Assembly: GCF_017873215.1 (NCBI RefSeq)
Contig: NZ_JAGGKA010000007.1
Span: 116,279-180,278 of the forward strand
Length of the DNA: 64,000 nucleotides
DNA from: Clostridium tetanomorphum
GTDB lineage: Bacteria; Bacillota; Clostridia; Clostridiales; Clostridiaceae
Direction: 5' to 3'
Position numbers and translations under genes: made by a program. Below the pieces are notes generated by a model. That model ran no database searches and had not been told where the DNA came from. It saw nothing but the letters and a program-made list of their open reading frames with translations. This document shows positions 33,683-42,790 of this stretch, in pieces. Position 1 is the stretch's first letter. Each line of letters opens with the position of its first letter.

Positions 33683-35107
33683 ATGAATAATTTTCATTCA
33701 TCAGAAAAAAGACAATCATTTTTAAATTCATTTTTCAAACTCTCTGAAAATCGTACCAATACTAAAAGAGAGATTTTAGCCGGTTTTACTACTTTTATTA
33801 CTATGGCCTATGCACTACTTGTAATTCCTAATATTTTAAAATTTTCTGGTATGAATTTACAAGGATTAAAAGGTGATGCTGCTTCTAATTTGTCTAGTTT
33901 AAATGACCCAATCGTAGCATCTGCTTTTGTTGGAATGTGTTTAACATCAGCTATTGGAACAATTATTATGGGATTATATGCAAACTTACCTTTTGCAGTA
34001 GCTCCTGGTATTGGGCTAACAGCATTTTTTACTTATAGTGTTTGTTTAACTCTAGGCTATACATGGCAGCAAGGCTTAGCTGCAGTATTTATATCTGGAT
34101 TATTATTTATTCTTATTACTGTAACATCAATAAGAGAAAAAATAGTTGATGCTCTTCCTCACAATCTAAAAGTTGCTATAACAGGTGGTATTGGCTTATT
34201 TGTTTCTTTAATAGGTCTAAAAAGTGGAAGTATTATTGTTGCCAATCCTTCCACATTAATAAGTTTTGGAAGTTTTACAAATCCACATACTGTTTTAACG
34301 TTAATAGGAATAGTTACTATGGCTATTTTTATGGCTAGGAATGTTAGAGGAGCTATGCTTTTATCTATAATAATAACTACACTGATAGGTATTCCAATGG
34401 GTATAACTAATATAAATGGATTAAAATTTATAAGTATTCCTTCAAGTTTTTCACCAACATTTTTAGCTTTTGATTTTAAAGGTCTTTTATCTCATAACGG
34501 GACAGGCCTTATAGGAGCTTTAACAAGTATATTCATGGTAGTACTTACATTTAGCCTTGTAGATCTTTTTGATACTATTGGAACACTTGTTGGTACTGCT
34601 CAAAAAGCTGACATGATATTACCTAATGGAAAAATTAAAAATATGAAAAAAGCTCTTTTATCTGATGCTTTAGCTACAACAATAAGTTCATTATTTGGCA
34701 CTACAACTACAGCTACATATATTGAATCTACTGCTGGAATAGCAGAAGGGGGAAGAACTGGTCTTACATCTGTAGTAGTTGGTATATTGTTTGTTTTGGC
34801 TTTATTTTTAGGTGACTTAGTTGGAATAGTTCCAGCTGAAGCAACAGCTCCAGCTCTTATTATAATAGGAGCACTTATGATGAGTTCCGTTAAAGAAATT
34901 AACTTTGATGATTTTACAGAAGCTGTTCCTGCATTTTTCACTATAACCATTATGCCTTTTAGTTACAGTATTGCTAATGGTATAGCTTCAGGGATAATAT
35001 TCTATCCTATTATGAAACTAGCTACTGGTAAACATAAAGAAGTTCATCCAATAATATATATTCTTGCAATATTATTTGTATTAAGATTTATACTCTTACC
35101 TCAATAA
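33683..35107 (+). CDS. NCS2-type purine permease (AzgA/PbuG-like)
   Basis: 474 residues with AAGGAGGA upstream. The AzgA-like subgroup signature is clear: REILAGFTTFITMAYALLVI at the start, AVAPGIGLTAFFTYSVC, GIGLFVSLIGLKSG and the conserved SLVDLFDTIGTLVGTA. The ESTAGIAEGGRTGLTSV stretch is also typical. It is a proton-coupled importer of hypoxanthine/guanine/adenine. Control by a guanine riboswitch supports uptake of guanine or hypoxanthine, switched off when the purine is plentiful. Confidence 0.94.
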   Translation: MNNFHSSEKRQSFLNSFFKLSENRTNTKREILAGFTTFITMAYALLVIPNILKFSGMNLQGLKGDAASNLSSLNDPIVASAFVGMCLTSAIGTIIMGLYANLPFAVAPGIGLTAFFTYSVCLTLGYTWQQGLAAVFISGLLFILITVTSIREKIVDALPHNLKVAITGGIGLFVSLIGLKSGSIIVANPSTLISFGSFTNPHTVLTLIGIVTMAIFMARNVRGAMLLSIIITTLIGIPMGITNINGLKFISIPSSFSPTFLAFDFKGLLSHNGTGLIGALTSIFMVVLTFSLVDLFDTIGTLVGTAQKADMILPNGKIKNMKKALLSDALATTISSLFGTTTTATYIESTAGIAEGGRTGLTSVVVGILFVLALFLGDLVGIVPAEATAPALIIIGALMMSSVKEINFDDFTEAVPAFFTITIMPFSYSIANGIASGIIFYPIMKLATGKHKEVHPIIYILAILFVLRFILLPQ

Positions 35108-35114
35108 GTATAAA

Positions 35115-35150
35115 AGCATATAGTGGTTATTCCCATTATATGCTCTTTTT
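35115..35150 (+). terminator. terminator of the purine permease gene
   Basis: AGCATATA and TATATGCT with an inner TGG/CCA extension, then CTTTTT. The following 190 bases to the ZIP gene contain no supported gene. Confidence 0.8.
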
Positions 35151-35343
35151 ATTTAAATTTTTCACTATTTCACTATGATGTACAAGAAACCTATATTATA
35201 ATTAGATTATACAAAGGAGTATTAATAATTATATTAAATAATGAAATTGGAGACAGGATACTAAATAACTTAATTGTAAATAATAAAATTAAATTAGGGA
35301 TTATATATGGGGAAAACTAAAAACTAGATAAGGGGGGTTATCT

Positions 35344-36108
35344 ATGAGTACAATTTTAGTTGGTGTTTTAGGTAGTTTAATAGCAGGATTAGCTACAGCA
35401 ATAGGAGCTATCCCAATATTTTTTACCAAAAATGTTTCTCATAAATATTTAGATGCTATGTTAGGCTTTGCTGCTGGAGTAATGCTTGCCGCTACATGCT
35501 TTAGCTTAATTATTCCATCTATTGAATATGGGGGTGGAGGAATTAAAGGAGTTTTAATTACTTCATTAGGTATTATTAGTGGTGGTATAATGTTAGATTT
35601 AATTGATAAATATGCACCACATGAACATTTAATATTAGGAGATAGAAAAGAAGGGCCCTCATCTTCTTTGACTAAAGTATGGCTTTTTATAATAGCTATA
35701 ACTATTCATAACTTTCCTGAAGGTTTAGCTGTAGGTGTAGGATTTGGTAGTGGAAATCTATCTGATGGTATATCTTTAGCACTAGGAATAGGACTCCAAA
35801 ATATGCCAGAAGGCTTAGCTGTTGCACTTGCTTTAATTAGAGAAAATTATACCTCAAAAAAATCCTTTCTTATTGCATTATTTACTGGCCTTGTAGAACC
35901 TATTGGTGGTATAATTGGTGCATCCTTAGTACAAATAGCTAAACCTATATTGCCTTTTGTTCTAGCTTTAGCCGGCGGAGCTATGTTATTTGTTATAAGT
36001 GACGAAATTATACCTGAAACTCATGAACATGGTTTTGAAAGAATAGCCACCTATGGATTACTAATTGGTTTTATAATAATGATGATAATGGACGTAACTT
36101 TAGGATAA
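35344..36108 (+). CDS. ZIP family metal transporter
   Basis: 254 residues, AAGGGGGG upstream. About eight helices. The metal-binding helix motifs of the GufA/ZupT-like ZIP subgroup are HNFPEGLAVGVGFG and LGIGLQNMPEGLAVALAL (the two HNxPEG/QNxPEG motifs), with a further EPIGG. A His-containing cytoplasmic loop (KYAPHEHLI) precedes them. It would carry Zn2+ or other divalent cations into the cytoplasm. It is monocistronic by position. Metal preference is not predictable. Confidence 0.93.
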   Translation: MSTILVGVLGSLIAGLATAIGAIPIFFTKNVSHKYLDAMLGFAAGVMLAATCFSLIIPSIEYGGGGIKGVLITSLGIISGGIMLDLIDKYAPHEHLILGDRKEGPSSSLTKVWLFIIAITIHNFPEGLAVGVGFGSGNLSDGISLALGIGLQNMPEGLAVALALIRENYTSKKSFLIALFTGLVEPIGGIIGASLVQIAKPILPFVLALAGGAMLFVISDEIIPETHEHGFERIATYGLLIGFIIMMIMDVTLG

Positions 36109-36151
36109 AGTTATATTTAACTATAGGTTATAAAAGGAGTGCTTAATTTAT

Positions 36152-36862
36152 ATGGAAGAAAGATTACAAAAATATATGGCAAAGTGTGGTGTAGCTTCTA
36201 GAAGGAAATGTGAAGAAATAATACTTGCTGGTAATGTAAAAGTTAATGATAAGTTGATAGAAGAACTTGGCTTTAAAATAGATCCAAAGAAAGATATTGT
36301 AAAAGTATATGATAAAATAATAAAAGAAGAAAGTAATAAAGTATATATAGCTTTAAATAAGCCTGAAGGATATGTATCAACAGTTAAAGATGAACATGGG
36401 AGGAAGACTTTACTCCATCTTGTGAAAGTAAAAGAAAGAATTTATCCTATAGGAAGATTAGATTATGATAGTTCTGGTTTAATATTATTAACAAATGATG
36501 GAGATATTTATAATAAAATAATTCATCCTAGAGAAGAAAAGGATAAAATATATATGGCAATAATAAAAGGAATTCCTTCAAAAGATGAAATAGAAATGTT
36601 CAAAAAAGGCATTGATATTGGAGGATATATAACATCACCAGCTAAAATACAAATATTATCAATAGAAAACGGTAATTCTAAAGTTTCAATTACAATACAT
36701 GAAGGTAAAAATAGGCAGATAAGAAAAATGTGTGATAAAATAAATCATCCTGTTATCAGTTTAAAAAGAATATCAATTGGAAAAATTAAATTAAATGATC
36801 TTAAAAAAGGAGAATGGAGATATTTGAACAAAGAGGAAATAGAATATTTAAAATCTCTATAG
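36152..36862 (+). CDS. RluB/RsuA-family rRNA pseudouridine synthase
   Basis: 236 residues. An S4 RNA-binding domain comes first (RLQKYMAKCGVASRRKCEEI), followed by the catalytic domain with GRLDYDSSGLILLTNDGD, whose first Asp is the nucleophile, and the family ending EGKNRQIRKMCDKINHPV. It modifies uridines in 16S or 23S rRNA. RluB is the most usual assignment for this single-copy Firmicutes protein, but RsuA cannot be excluded. The ribosome site is AAGGAG, 11 bases from ATG. Confidence 0.9.
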   Translation: MEERLQKYMAKCGVASRRKCEEIILAGNVKVNDKLIEELGFKIDPKKDIVKVYDKIIKEESNKVYIALNKPEGYVSTVKDEHGRKTLLHLVKVKERIYPIGRLDYDSSGLILLTNDGDIYNKIIHPREEKDKIYMAIIKGIPSKDEIEMFKKGIDIGGYITSPAKIQILSIENGNSKVSITIHEGKNRQIRKMCDKINHPVISLKRISIGKIKLNDLKKGEWRYLNKEEIEYLKSL

Positions 36863-36988
36863 TAGTATGTATTCAAAATAAAAATGAATTATTTTATTTA
36901 TTTCATTCATTTTATACTTTTTAGTATAATATATACCTTTTCTATTTTATACCTAAAAAAATATTATTTATCCGGAGGAGATTAATCT

Positions 36989-37153
36989 ATGAAAAATGAT
37001 TTAGAACTAATTGCAACTAAAGAATTTGACTATTATAATGATATGTATAAAGTTGTAGATTTTTTAAATAAGAATTTAAGTAATCTAGACATAGTATTTG
37101 GTCTAACAGAAAAAAATGGCAAGCACATATTAGCTATATATAAAGAATCATAG
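36989..37153 (+). CDS. YpmA-like DUF4264 small protein
   Basis: 54 residues with CGGAGGAG 7 bases before the ATG. MKNDLELIATKEFDYYNDMY, then KVVDFLNKNL and IVFGLTEKNGKHILAIY, closely resembles YpmA (DUF4264) of Bacillus, a conserved small Firmicutes protein of unknown function. It is short and soluble. It stands between the pseudouridine synthase gene and an RpiR regulator. The 126 bases upstream contain a TATAAT-like element near 36922. Confidence 0.85.
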   Translation: MKNDLELIATKEFDYYNDMYKVVDFLNKNLSNLDIVFGLTEKNGKHILAIYKES

Positions 37154-37251
37154 TAAAAATTGAAAGAAATATTGATAATGTGTTCAATAGATGGTAAAAT
37201 GAAATAAATATTGCAATACATAAGGGGATATGGAGAAAGGATTGGATCTAA

Positions 37252-38130
37252 ATGGAAGATAGAAAACAGGATTTAATGCGCACTATTCAGACAAAATTTC
37301 CTAGACTTAGTAAAGGCCAAAAATTAATTGCAGAATATATATTAAAACATTATGATAAAGCTGCATTTATGACAGCTGCAAAATTAGGAACTAGTGTTGG
37401 AGTAAGCGAATCTACTGTAGTTAGATTTGCAAGCGAATTGGGATTTAGTGGCTATCCAAAACTACAAAAAGCTTTACAAGAATTAATAAAGAATAAACTA
37501 ACTACAGTTCAAAGAATAGAATTATCAAATGATTTTATAAGCCAAGAAAGTGCATTAAAAAGTGTATTAAAAAGTGATATGGAAAATATCAGAGCAACTT
37601 TAGAAAAAATTAATCATAAGACTTTTGATGATGTAGTAAATAGCATATTTGCAGCAAAAAGAATTTATATAGTTGGCCTTAGAAGTTCAACAGCTATTGC
37701 TGAGTTTCTAGGTTTTTATTTAAACCTAATACTGGATAATGTAAAGGTTATAGGATATGGTGTAAGTGATATATTTGAACAAATGCTTAATGTATCTGAT
37801 GAAGATTTAGTAATAGGAATTGGATTTCCAAGATATGCAGCAAGAACCATCGAAGCATTAGATTATGCTCAAAGTAAAGGTGCAAATGTAGTAGCTATTA
37901 CAGATAGCCTATTATCACCTTTAGCAGCAAGAGCTGATCATACTTTAATTGCCCAAAGCAATATGGCTTCTTTTGTTGATTCACTTGTTGCACCTCTTAG
38001 TGTAATAAATGCATTAATAATTGCAGTAGGTCTTAGAGAAAAAGAAAAAATATCTTCTACGTTTTCTAAGCTAGAGAAAATATGGGAAGATTATGAAGTT
38101 TACTCTTATAAAGAAAAAAGAGTGGATTAA
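37252..38130 (+). CDS. MurR/RpiR family transcriptional regulator
   Basis: 292 residues. The N-terminal ~80 residues form the RpiR helix-turn-helix (LSKGQKLIAEYILKHYDKAA, TSVGVSESTVVRFASELGF), and residues ~120-270 a SIS sugar-phosphate-binding domain (RIYIVGLRSSTAIAEFLGFY, VIGIGFPRYAARTIEALDYA). Such proteins regulate sugar or amino-sugar catabolism in response to a phosphosugar. No sugar operon is adjacent, so its targets are elsewhere or it is autoregulatory. The ribosome site is AAAGG before ATG 37252. Confidence 0.92.
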   Translation: MEDRKQDLMRTIQTKFPRLSKGQKLIAEYILKHYDKAAFMTAAKLGTSVGVSESTVVRFASELGFSGYPKLQKALQELIKNKLTTVQRIELSNDFISQESALKSVLKSDMENIRATLEKINHKTFDDVVNSIFAAKRIYIVGLRSSTAIAEFLGFYLNLILDNVKVIGYGVSDIFEQMLNVSDEDLVIGIGFPRYAARTIEALDYAQSKGANVVAITDSLLSPLAARADHTLIAQSNMASFVDSLVAPLSVINALIIAVGLREKEKISSTFSKLEKIWEDYEVYSYKEKRVD

Positions 38131-38139
38131 AAATAAACA

Positions 38140-38167
38140 CAACGAACCTTTATAAGGTTCGTTTTCT
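38140..38167 (+). terminator. terminator after the RpiR gene
   Basis: AACGAACCTT/AAGGTTCGTT around a short loop, then TTC. It ends about 20 bases before the next start codon. Confidence 0.75.
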
Positions 38168-38187
38168 TATTTAGGAGGTATAAAAAT

Positions 38188-39414
38188 ATGTCTAAAGTTA
38201 TAGTAATAGGTGGTGGTCCTGCTGGTATGATGGCAGCTATATCCGCTTCTACAAAACATGATGTAACACTAATTGAAAAAAATGATAAATTAGGGAAAAA
38301 GTTATTTATTACAGGAAAAGGAAGATGCAACGTAACTAATAAAAAGGATATAAGCGAATTTTTTGAGTATATTCCTGGCAATTCTCAGTTCCTATATAGT
38401 TCTTTATACACTTTTACAAATGAAAATGTAATAGAGTTCTTTGAAAAATTAGGAATTAAACTTAAAGTTGAGAGAGGGGATAGAGTTTTCCCAAACTCAG
38501 ATAAATCTTCAGACATAATAAAAGCTTTAGAAAAGGAACTGCATAATAGAGGAGTAAAAATTATATTAAATAATAAAGTAGCAGAAGTAATGGTGAATAA
38601 TAATATTATTACTTCTGTAAAACTAAAAAATAATGATACAATAAAAGGAGATTATTTCATAATAGCTACTGGTGGAGCTTCTTATCCTCAAACTGGTTCT
38701 ACAGGAGATGGATATAAATTCGCACAAAATCTTGGCCATTCTATAGTTGATTTGAAACCAGCGTTGGTTCCTTTAGAAATACAGGAAGAATGGGTAAAAC
38801 AATTGCAAGGACTATCTTTGAAAAATATAGAATTAAGTATAAAAAATTCTAAGAACAAAGTTGTGTTTAGTGAATTTGGAGAAATGATTTTCACTCATTT
38901 TGGGATTTCAGGACCTATTGTATTAAGCGCTAGTAGATTCATAAAAAATAATGAAAACTTTAAAGCAGTAATTAACTTAAAACCTGCATTAACTTCAGAA
39001 GAATTAAATAAAAGAATTCAAAAAGATTTTGCAAAATATATAAATAAAGATTTTAAAAACTCTCTAGAAGATTTATTACCTAAAAAACTAATAGATATTA
39101 TTATAAATCTATCAAATATATGTGAAAACAAAAAAGTTAATTCCATTACCAAAGAAGAAAGAAAAAGATTAGTATATCTACTTCAAAACTTGGAACTAAA
39201 AGTTAAAGGATTAAGACCTATTGATGAAGCAATTATAACTGCTGGTGGAGTAAATGTAAAAGAAATAGATCCTTCTACTATGAAATCTAAAATTATTGAC
39301 AACTTATACTTTGCTGGTGAAGTATTAGATGTGGATGCTTATACTGGTGGATATAATATTCAAATAGCATTTTCTACCGGACATTTAGCTGGAGTTATGA
39401 TAGATAAAAAATAA
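38188..39414 (+). CDS. BaiN/HI0933-family FAD-dependent oxidoreductase
   Basis: 408 residues, TAGGAGGT upstream. The N-terminal dinucleotide-binding motif is VIVIGGGPAGMMAAISAS, followed by the family-typical NDKLGKKLFITGKGRCNVTN and FFEYIPGN. The C-terminal FAD contact is NLYFAGEVLDVDAYTGGYNI. This family (YhiN, HI0933) contains BaiN, proposed to reduce bile acids, but most members have no assigned reaction. In clostridia the gene commonly stands upstream of cmk and ispH, as here, so the bile-acid label should not be assumed. Confidence 0.92.
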   Translation: MSKVIVIGGGPAGMMAAISASTKHDVTLIEKNDKLGKKLFITGKGRCNVTNKKDISEFFEYIPGNSQFLYSSLYTFTNENVIEFFEKLGIKLKVERGDRVFPNSDKSSDIIKALEKELHNRGVKIILNNKVAEVMVNNNIITSVKLKNNDTIKGDYFIIATGGASYPQTGSTGDGYKFAQNLGHSIVDLKPALVPLEIQEEWVKQLQGLSLKNIELSIKNSKNKVVFSEFGEMIFTHFGISGPIVLSASRFIKNNENFKAVINLKPALTSEELNKRIQKDFAKYINKDFKNSLEDLLPKKLIDIIINLSNICENKKVNSITKEERKRLVYLLQNLELKVKGLRPIDEAIITAGGVNVKEIDPSTMKSKIIDNLYFAGEVLDVDAYTGGYNIQIAFSTGHLAGVMIDKK

Positions 39415-39494
39415 ACTATTATATAAATAAAGGATTTTATTATTTCTTATAGAATATATAAAATATTATATATAAAAAGAAAGGAAGTTTGACA

Positions 39495-40148
39495 TTGAGA
39501 ATAGCTGTAGCAATTGATGGTCCTGCTGGTGCAGGTAAAAGTACTATCGCAAAAATTTTAGGAAAAAAATTTAATTTAATGTACATAGATACTGGTGCAA
39601 TGTATAGGGGAGTAACTTTATTCGCAAGGCGAGAAAATATTTCTCCTGAAAATGAGGATAAACTATGTAGTTTGATAACTTCTTTGGAAATGCATTTTTC
39701 AAATGATAAATTAATAGTTAATGGAGAAGATGTTAGTGAAGAAATTCGCAAACCTGAAATAAGTAATACTGTATCATTATATGCTGCAATACCAAAAGTT
39801 AGAGAGGTACTAGTTCATCTTCAAAAAAAAATGTCAAAAAAATATGATGTTATTATGGATGGACGAGATATAGGAACAATTGTTTTGCCAGGAGCACCTT
39901 TTAAGTTTTACTTAAATGCATCTCCGGAGGTAAGAGCCAAAAGAAGATATGCGGAACTAATAAGAAAAGGTATAAATACTGAATATAATACTGTATTGCA
40001 AGATATAATAAAAAGAGATTTTATTGATACTACAAGGAAAGCAAATCCTTTAAAAAAAGCAAAAGATGCTGTGGAAATTGACACTTCAAATTTATCAATT
40101 TATGAAGTTGTGGATAAAATTGCTAATTATATAGAAAAAACTAGATAA
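39495..40148 (+). CDS. cmk: cytidylate kinase
   Basis: 217 residues from TTG 39495; AAAGGAAG lies 7 bases upstream, while the earlier TTG 39489 is too close. IAIDGPAGAGKSTIAKIL is the P-loop, with TGAMYRGVT and MDGRDIGTIVLPGAPFKFYL typical of CMP kinase. It phosphorylates CMP and dCMP, recycling them for RNA, DNA and lipid synthesis. It lies 18 bases before ispH-rpsA, an order common in clostridia, and is probably in one operon with it. Confidence 0.96.
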   Translation: MRIAVAIDGPAGAGKSTIAKILGKKFNLMYIDTGAMYRGVTLFARRENISPENEDKLCSLITSLEMHFSNDKLIVNGEDVSEEIRKPEISNTVSLYAAIPKVREVLVHLQKKMSKKYDVIMDGRDIGTIVLPGAPFKFYLNASPEVRAKRRYAELIRKGINTEYNTVLQDIIKRDFIDTTRKANPLKKAKDAVEIDTSNLSIYEVVDKIANYIEKTR

Positions 40149-40166
40149 TTAATTGAAGGTGATTAT

Positions 40167-42086
40167 ATGAGCATAATTCTCTCTAAAAACTCTGGATTCT
40201 GTTATGGAGTAAAAAGAGCTGTAGATATAGCTGTAAAGGCTAAAGAAAAATATAATAAAAAAATATATACTCTTGGTCCTTTAATACATAATAACGATGT
40301 AGTTCAATTTCTTAAACAAAAATCTATATTTTCTATTTCTTTAGAAAATATAGATCAATTAAAAGAGAATGATATTTTAATTATAAGATCTCATGGAGTA
40401 TCTTTAGATATATTAAATAAATTAAATGAAAAAAAAATAAATGTTATTGATGCTACCTGCACTTATGTTTCAAATATTCAAAAAAAAGTGCATAAATACT
40501 TCCTTGATAATTATTCAATACTTATAGTAGGTGATAAAAATCATCCTGAAGTTATTGGAATTAATGGATGGTGTAATAACTCTGCTATAATCTCTAAAGA
40601 TGGTGAAGATTTAGATAAACTCGCCCCAAAAATTTGTGTAGTATCTCAAACTACTGAAAAAGAAGAAAATTGGCAGAAAGTTTTAAATAAAGTAGTAAGT
40701 CAATGTAATGAAATTGTAGCCTTTAACACTATTTGTAACGCTACTCAAGTTAGACAAAAATCTGCAGAAGAACTGTCACATAAAGCTGATATTATGATAA
40801 TTCTTGGAGGTAAAAACAGTTCCAATACAACTAAGTTATATGAAATATGTAAAAATAATTGTAAAAATACTATTCATGTTGAAAATGCAAATGAAATTCC
40901 TGATAACATTAAAAATAAAAATGATTATATTATAGGTGTTACAGCTGGAGCTTCAACACCAGATTGGATTATAAAGGAGGCTATTATTAAAATGAATGAA
41001 GATAAAAATTTAGAATTAAATGAACAATTAGAGTATATGGATAAAAATGATATGAACATATCTATAGGACAAATAGTAGAAGGTGAAGTTACATCTATTA
41101 GTAGTAATAATAGAGAATGTTTTGTTAATATAGGTTATAAATCAGACGCTTTACTTCCTATAACAGAAGTTACTAAAGAGGAAGATATAGACTTATCAAG
41201 TTTAATAAAAAAAGGTGAAAGAATTAAGGCTAAAATAATTAGCCTTGGCTCTGAAATGAATCCTCCAGTAATTTCTCTTATAGAATTAAATAGAGAAAAT
41301 GCTTATAAAGAAATAAAAGATTGCTTCATAAATAATAAAAGAATCTATGTAAAAATAAAAGATGTAGTAAATGGAGGATTAATATCCTTATATAAAAATA
41401 TCATCAGAGTATTCATTCCCGCTTCACATATAGAATTAAATCATGTTGAAGACTTACATCAATATTTAGGTAATGAATTAGAAGTTAACATAATAGAATT
41501 TGATGATTCTAAAAACACTACAAGAATAGTTGCTTCAAGGCGAGAAATATTACAGGAAAAGAAAACATTACAGGAAAATGAAACTTGGGGTAAATTAGAA
41601 AAAGATATGATAGTAGAAGGTGAAGTAAAAAGATTAACTAATTTTGGAGCCTTTGTAGAAATAGATGGCGTAGATGGACTTTTACATATATCAGAAATGT
41701 CTTGGGGAAGAATTACAAATCCTTCTGATCTATTAAAAATAGGTGATATATTAAAGGTTTATATTATGGATATAAATAAAGAAAATAAAAAATTGTCTTT
41801 ATCTATAAAGAAACTACAAGAAGACCCTTGGAATGGCGTAAATATAAAATATCCAATAGGTAATATAGTACTAGGTAAAGTAGTTAGATTTGCTTCCTTT
41901 GGTGCTTTTATAGAACTAGAACCAGGAATAGATGGTCTAGCTCATATTTCTCAACTAAGTCATAAAAGAGTTGAAAAAGCAGATGAGGTTTTGAAAATTG
42001 GCGAAATGATCAAGGCCAAAATAATACAAGTAGATAAAGAAAATAAAAAAATAGGTTTAAGTATAAAAGAAGTAAATGATATTTAA
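40167..42086 (+). CDS. ispH: fused IspH (HMBPP reductase) and ribosomal protein S1
   Basis: 639 residues. Residues 1-~285 are IspH, with iron-sulfur cysteines in SGFCYG (C12), DATCTYV and NTICNATQVRQ. It makes isopentenyl and dimethylallyl diphosphate at the end of the MEP isoprenoid pathway. The rest holds four S1 RNA-binding domains starting near residues 300 (GQIVEGEVTS), 388 (weak), 478 (DMIVEGEVKRLTNFGAFVEI) and 562 (GNIVLGKVVRFASFGAFIEL). No stop or frameshift separates the parts. This fusion is known in clostridia. Whether the protein works at the ribosome like true S1 or uses RNA binding to regulate the enzyme is not settled here. Confidence 0.95.
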   Translation: MSIILSKNSGFCYGVKRAVDIAVKAKEKYNKKIYTLGPLIHNNDVVQFLKQKSIFSISLENIDQLKENDILIIRSHGVSLDILNKLNEKKINVIDATCTYVSNIQKKVHKYFLDNYSILIVGDKNHPEVIGINGWCNNSAIISKDGEDLDKLAPKICVVSQTTEKEENWQKVLNKVVSQCNEIVAFNTICNATQVRQKSAEELSHKADIMIILGGKNSSNTTKLYEICKNNCKNTIHVENANEIPDNIKNKNDYIIGVTAGASTPDWIIKEAIIKMNEDKNLELNEQLEYMDKNDMNISIGQIVEGEVTSISSNNRECFVNIGYKSDALLPITEVTKEEDIDLSSLIKKGERIKAKIISLGSEMNPPVISLIELNRENAYKEIKDCFINNKRIYVKIKDVVNGGLISLYKNIIRVFIPASHIELNHVEDLHQYLGNELEVNIIEFDDSKNTTRIVASRREILQEKKTLQENETWGKLEKDMIVEGEVKRLTNFGAFVEIDGVDGLLHISEMSWGRITNPSDLLKIGDILKVYIMDINKENKKLSLSIKKLQEDPWNGVNIKYPIGNIVLGKVVRFASFGAFIELEPGIDGLAHISQLSHKRVEKADEVLKIGEMIKAKIIQVDKENKKIGLSIKEVNDI

Positions 42087-42120
42087 TAAATATGTTTTAG
42101 AATAAGTATATTTTAATTAA

Positions 42121-42158
42121 AATGCGTGTATTATAAAATAGAGTGCACGCATTTTTTA
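42121..42158 (+). terminator. terminator of the cmk-ispH operon
   Basis: AATGCGTG pairs with CACGCATT around a long loop, then TTTTTAT. Confidence 0.85.
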
Positions 42159-42314
42159 TAAACTTCATTAATTAATACAGTATTTAAGAGTAAAACGAAA
42201 AAAATAAAAGTTTACGTAAAATATCTTAAAAAACAAGTTACTATATTGACTTTTTGCGTATATTTGATAAAATTTACTTGTTAATTATTTGATGGAGGAG
42301 GTAAATAATATAGA

Positions 42315-42695
42315 ATGAAAACTTTAGGACGTCACATTTTAGCGGAAATATATGGTTGCGACAATGAAATATTAGATGATAAGGATTATATAGAAAGAAC
42401 AATGGTGGATTCTGCTTTAAAATCTGGTGCAGAAGTTAGAGAAGTTGCCTTCCACAAATTTAGTCCTCAAGGAGTAAGCGGAGTAGTAATAATATCTGAA
42501 TCTCATCTAACTATTCACACATGGCCAGAACTTGGCTATGCTGCTGTAGATGTATTTACTTGTGGAGATACAGTAAATCCGTGGGACGCTTGTAATTACT
42601 TAACTGAAAAATTTAAAGCAAAAAATATGACAGCTACAGAAGTTAAACGAGGAATTTTTGAACAGCCTGTATCTGTTAAGGTTTCAAATATATAA
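42315..42695 (+). CDS. speD: S-adenosylmethionine decarboxylase proenzyme
   Basis: 126 residues, the short bacterial/archaeal class. The self-cleavage site is E62-S63 in [15 protein letters not shown], giving a pyruvoyl-Ser63; H68 and the catalytic C83 (DVFTCGD) are present. It makes decarboxylated SAM for spermidine synthesis. No speE is adjacent. The ribosome site GGAGGAGG lies about 13 bases from the ATG, unusually far, and no nearer in-frame start exists. A TTGACT at 42247-42252 upstream is a candidate -35, with ACAAGT/ACTTGT inverted repeats flanking that promoter region. Confidence 0.96.
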   Translation: MKTLGRHILAEIYGCDNEILDDKDYIERTMVDSALKSGAEVREVAFHKFSPQGVSGVVIISESHLTIHTWPELGYAAVDVFTCGDTVNPWDACNYLTEKFKAKNMTATEVKRGIFEQPVSVKVSNI

Positions 42696-42727
42696 AAGGC
42701 CATCAATACGAGATGACCTTTTTTATT
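42695..42727 (+). terminator. terminator after speD
   Basis: AAAAGG-CATC with GATG-CCTTTTTT (one mismatch), short loop, T-run. Confidence 0.75.
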
Positions 42728-42790
42728 TTTTTAGGTAATATTTTCTCCTATATATAATATAATTTATTAGATACTAATAGGAGGGAAATT

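Noticed and set aside
35123..35320. Open frame of 65 codons between the purine permease and ZIP genes
   Set aside because: Its start lies in the permease terminator hairpin, there is no ribosome site, and no family resemblance was seen.
38188..39414. Bile-acid reductase BaiN
   Set aside because: Family similarity is real, but no bai operon is present and the family is broad; only the family name is kept.
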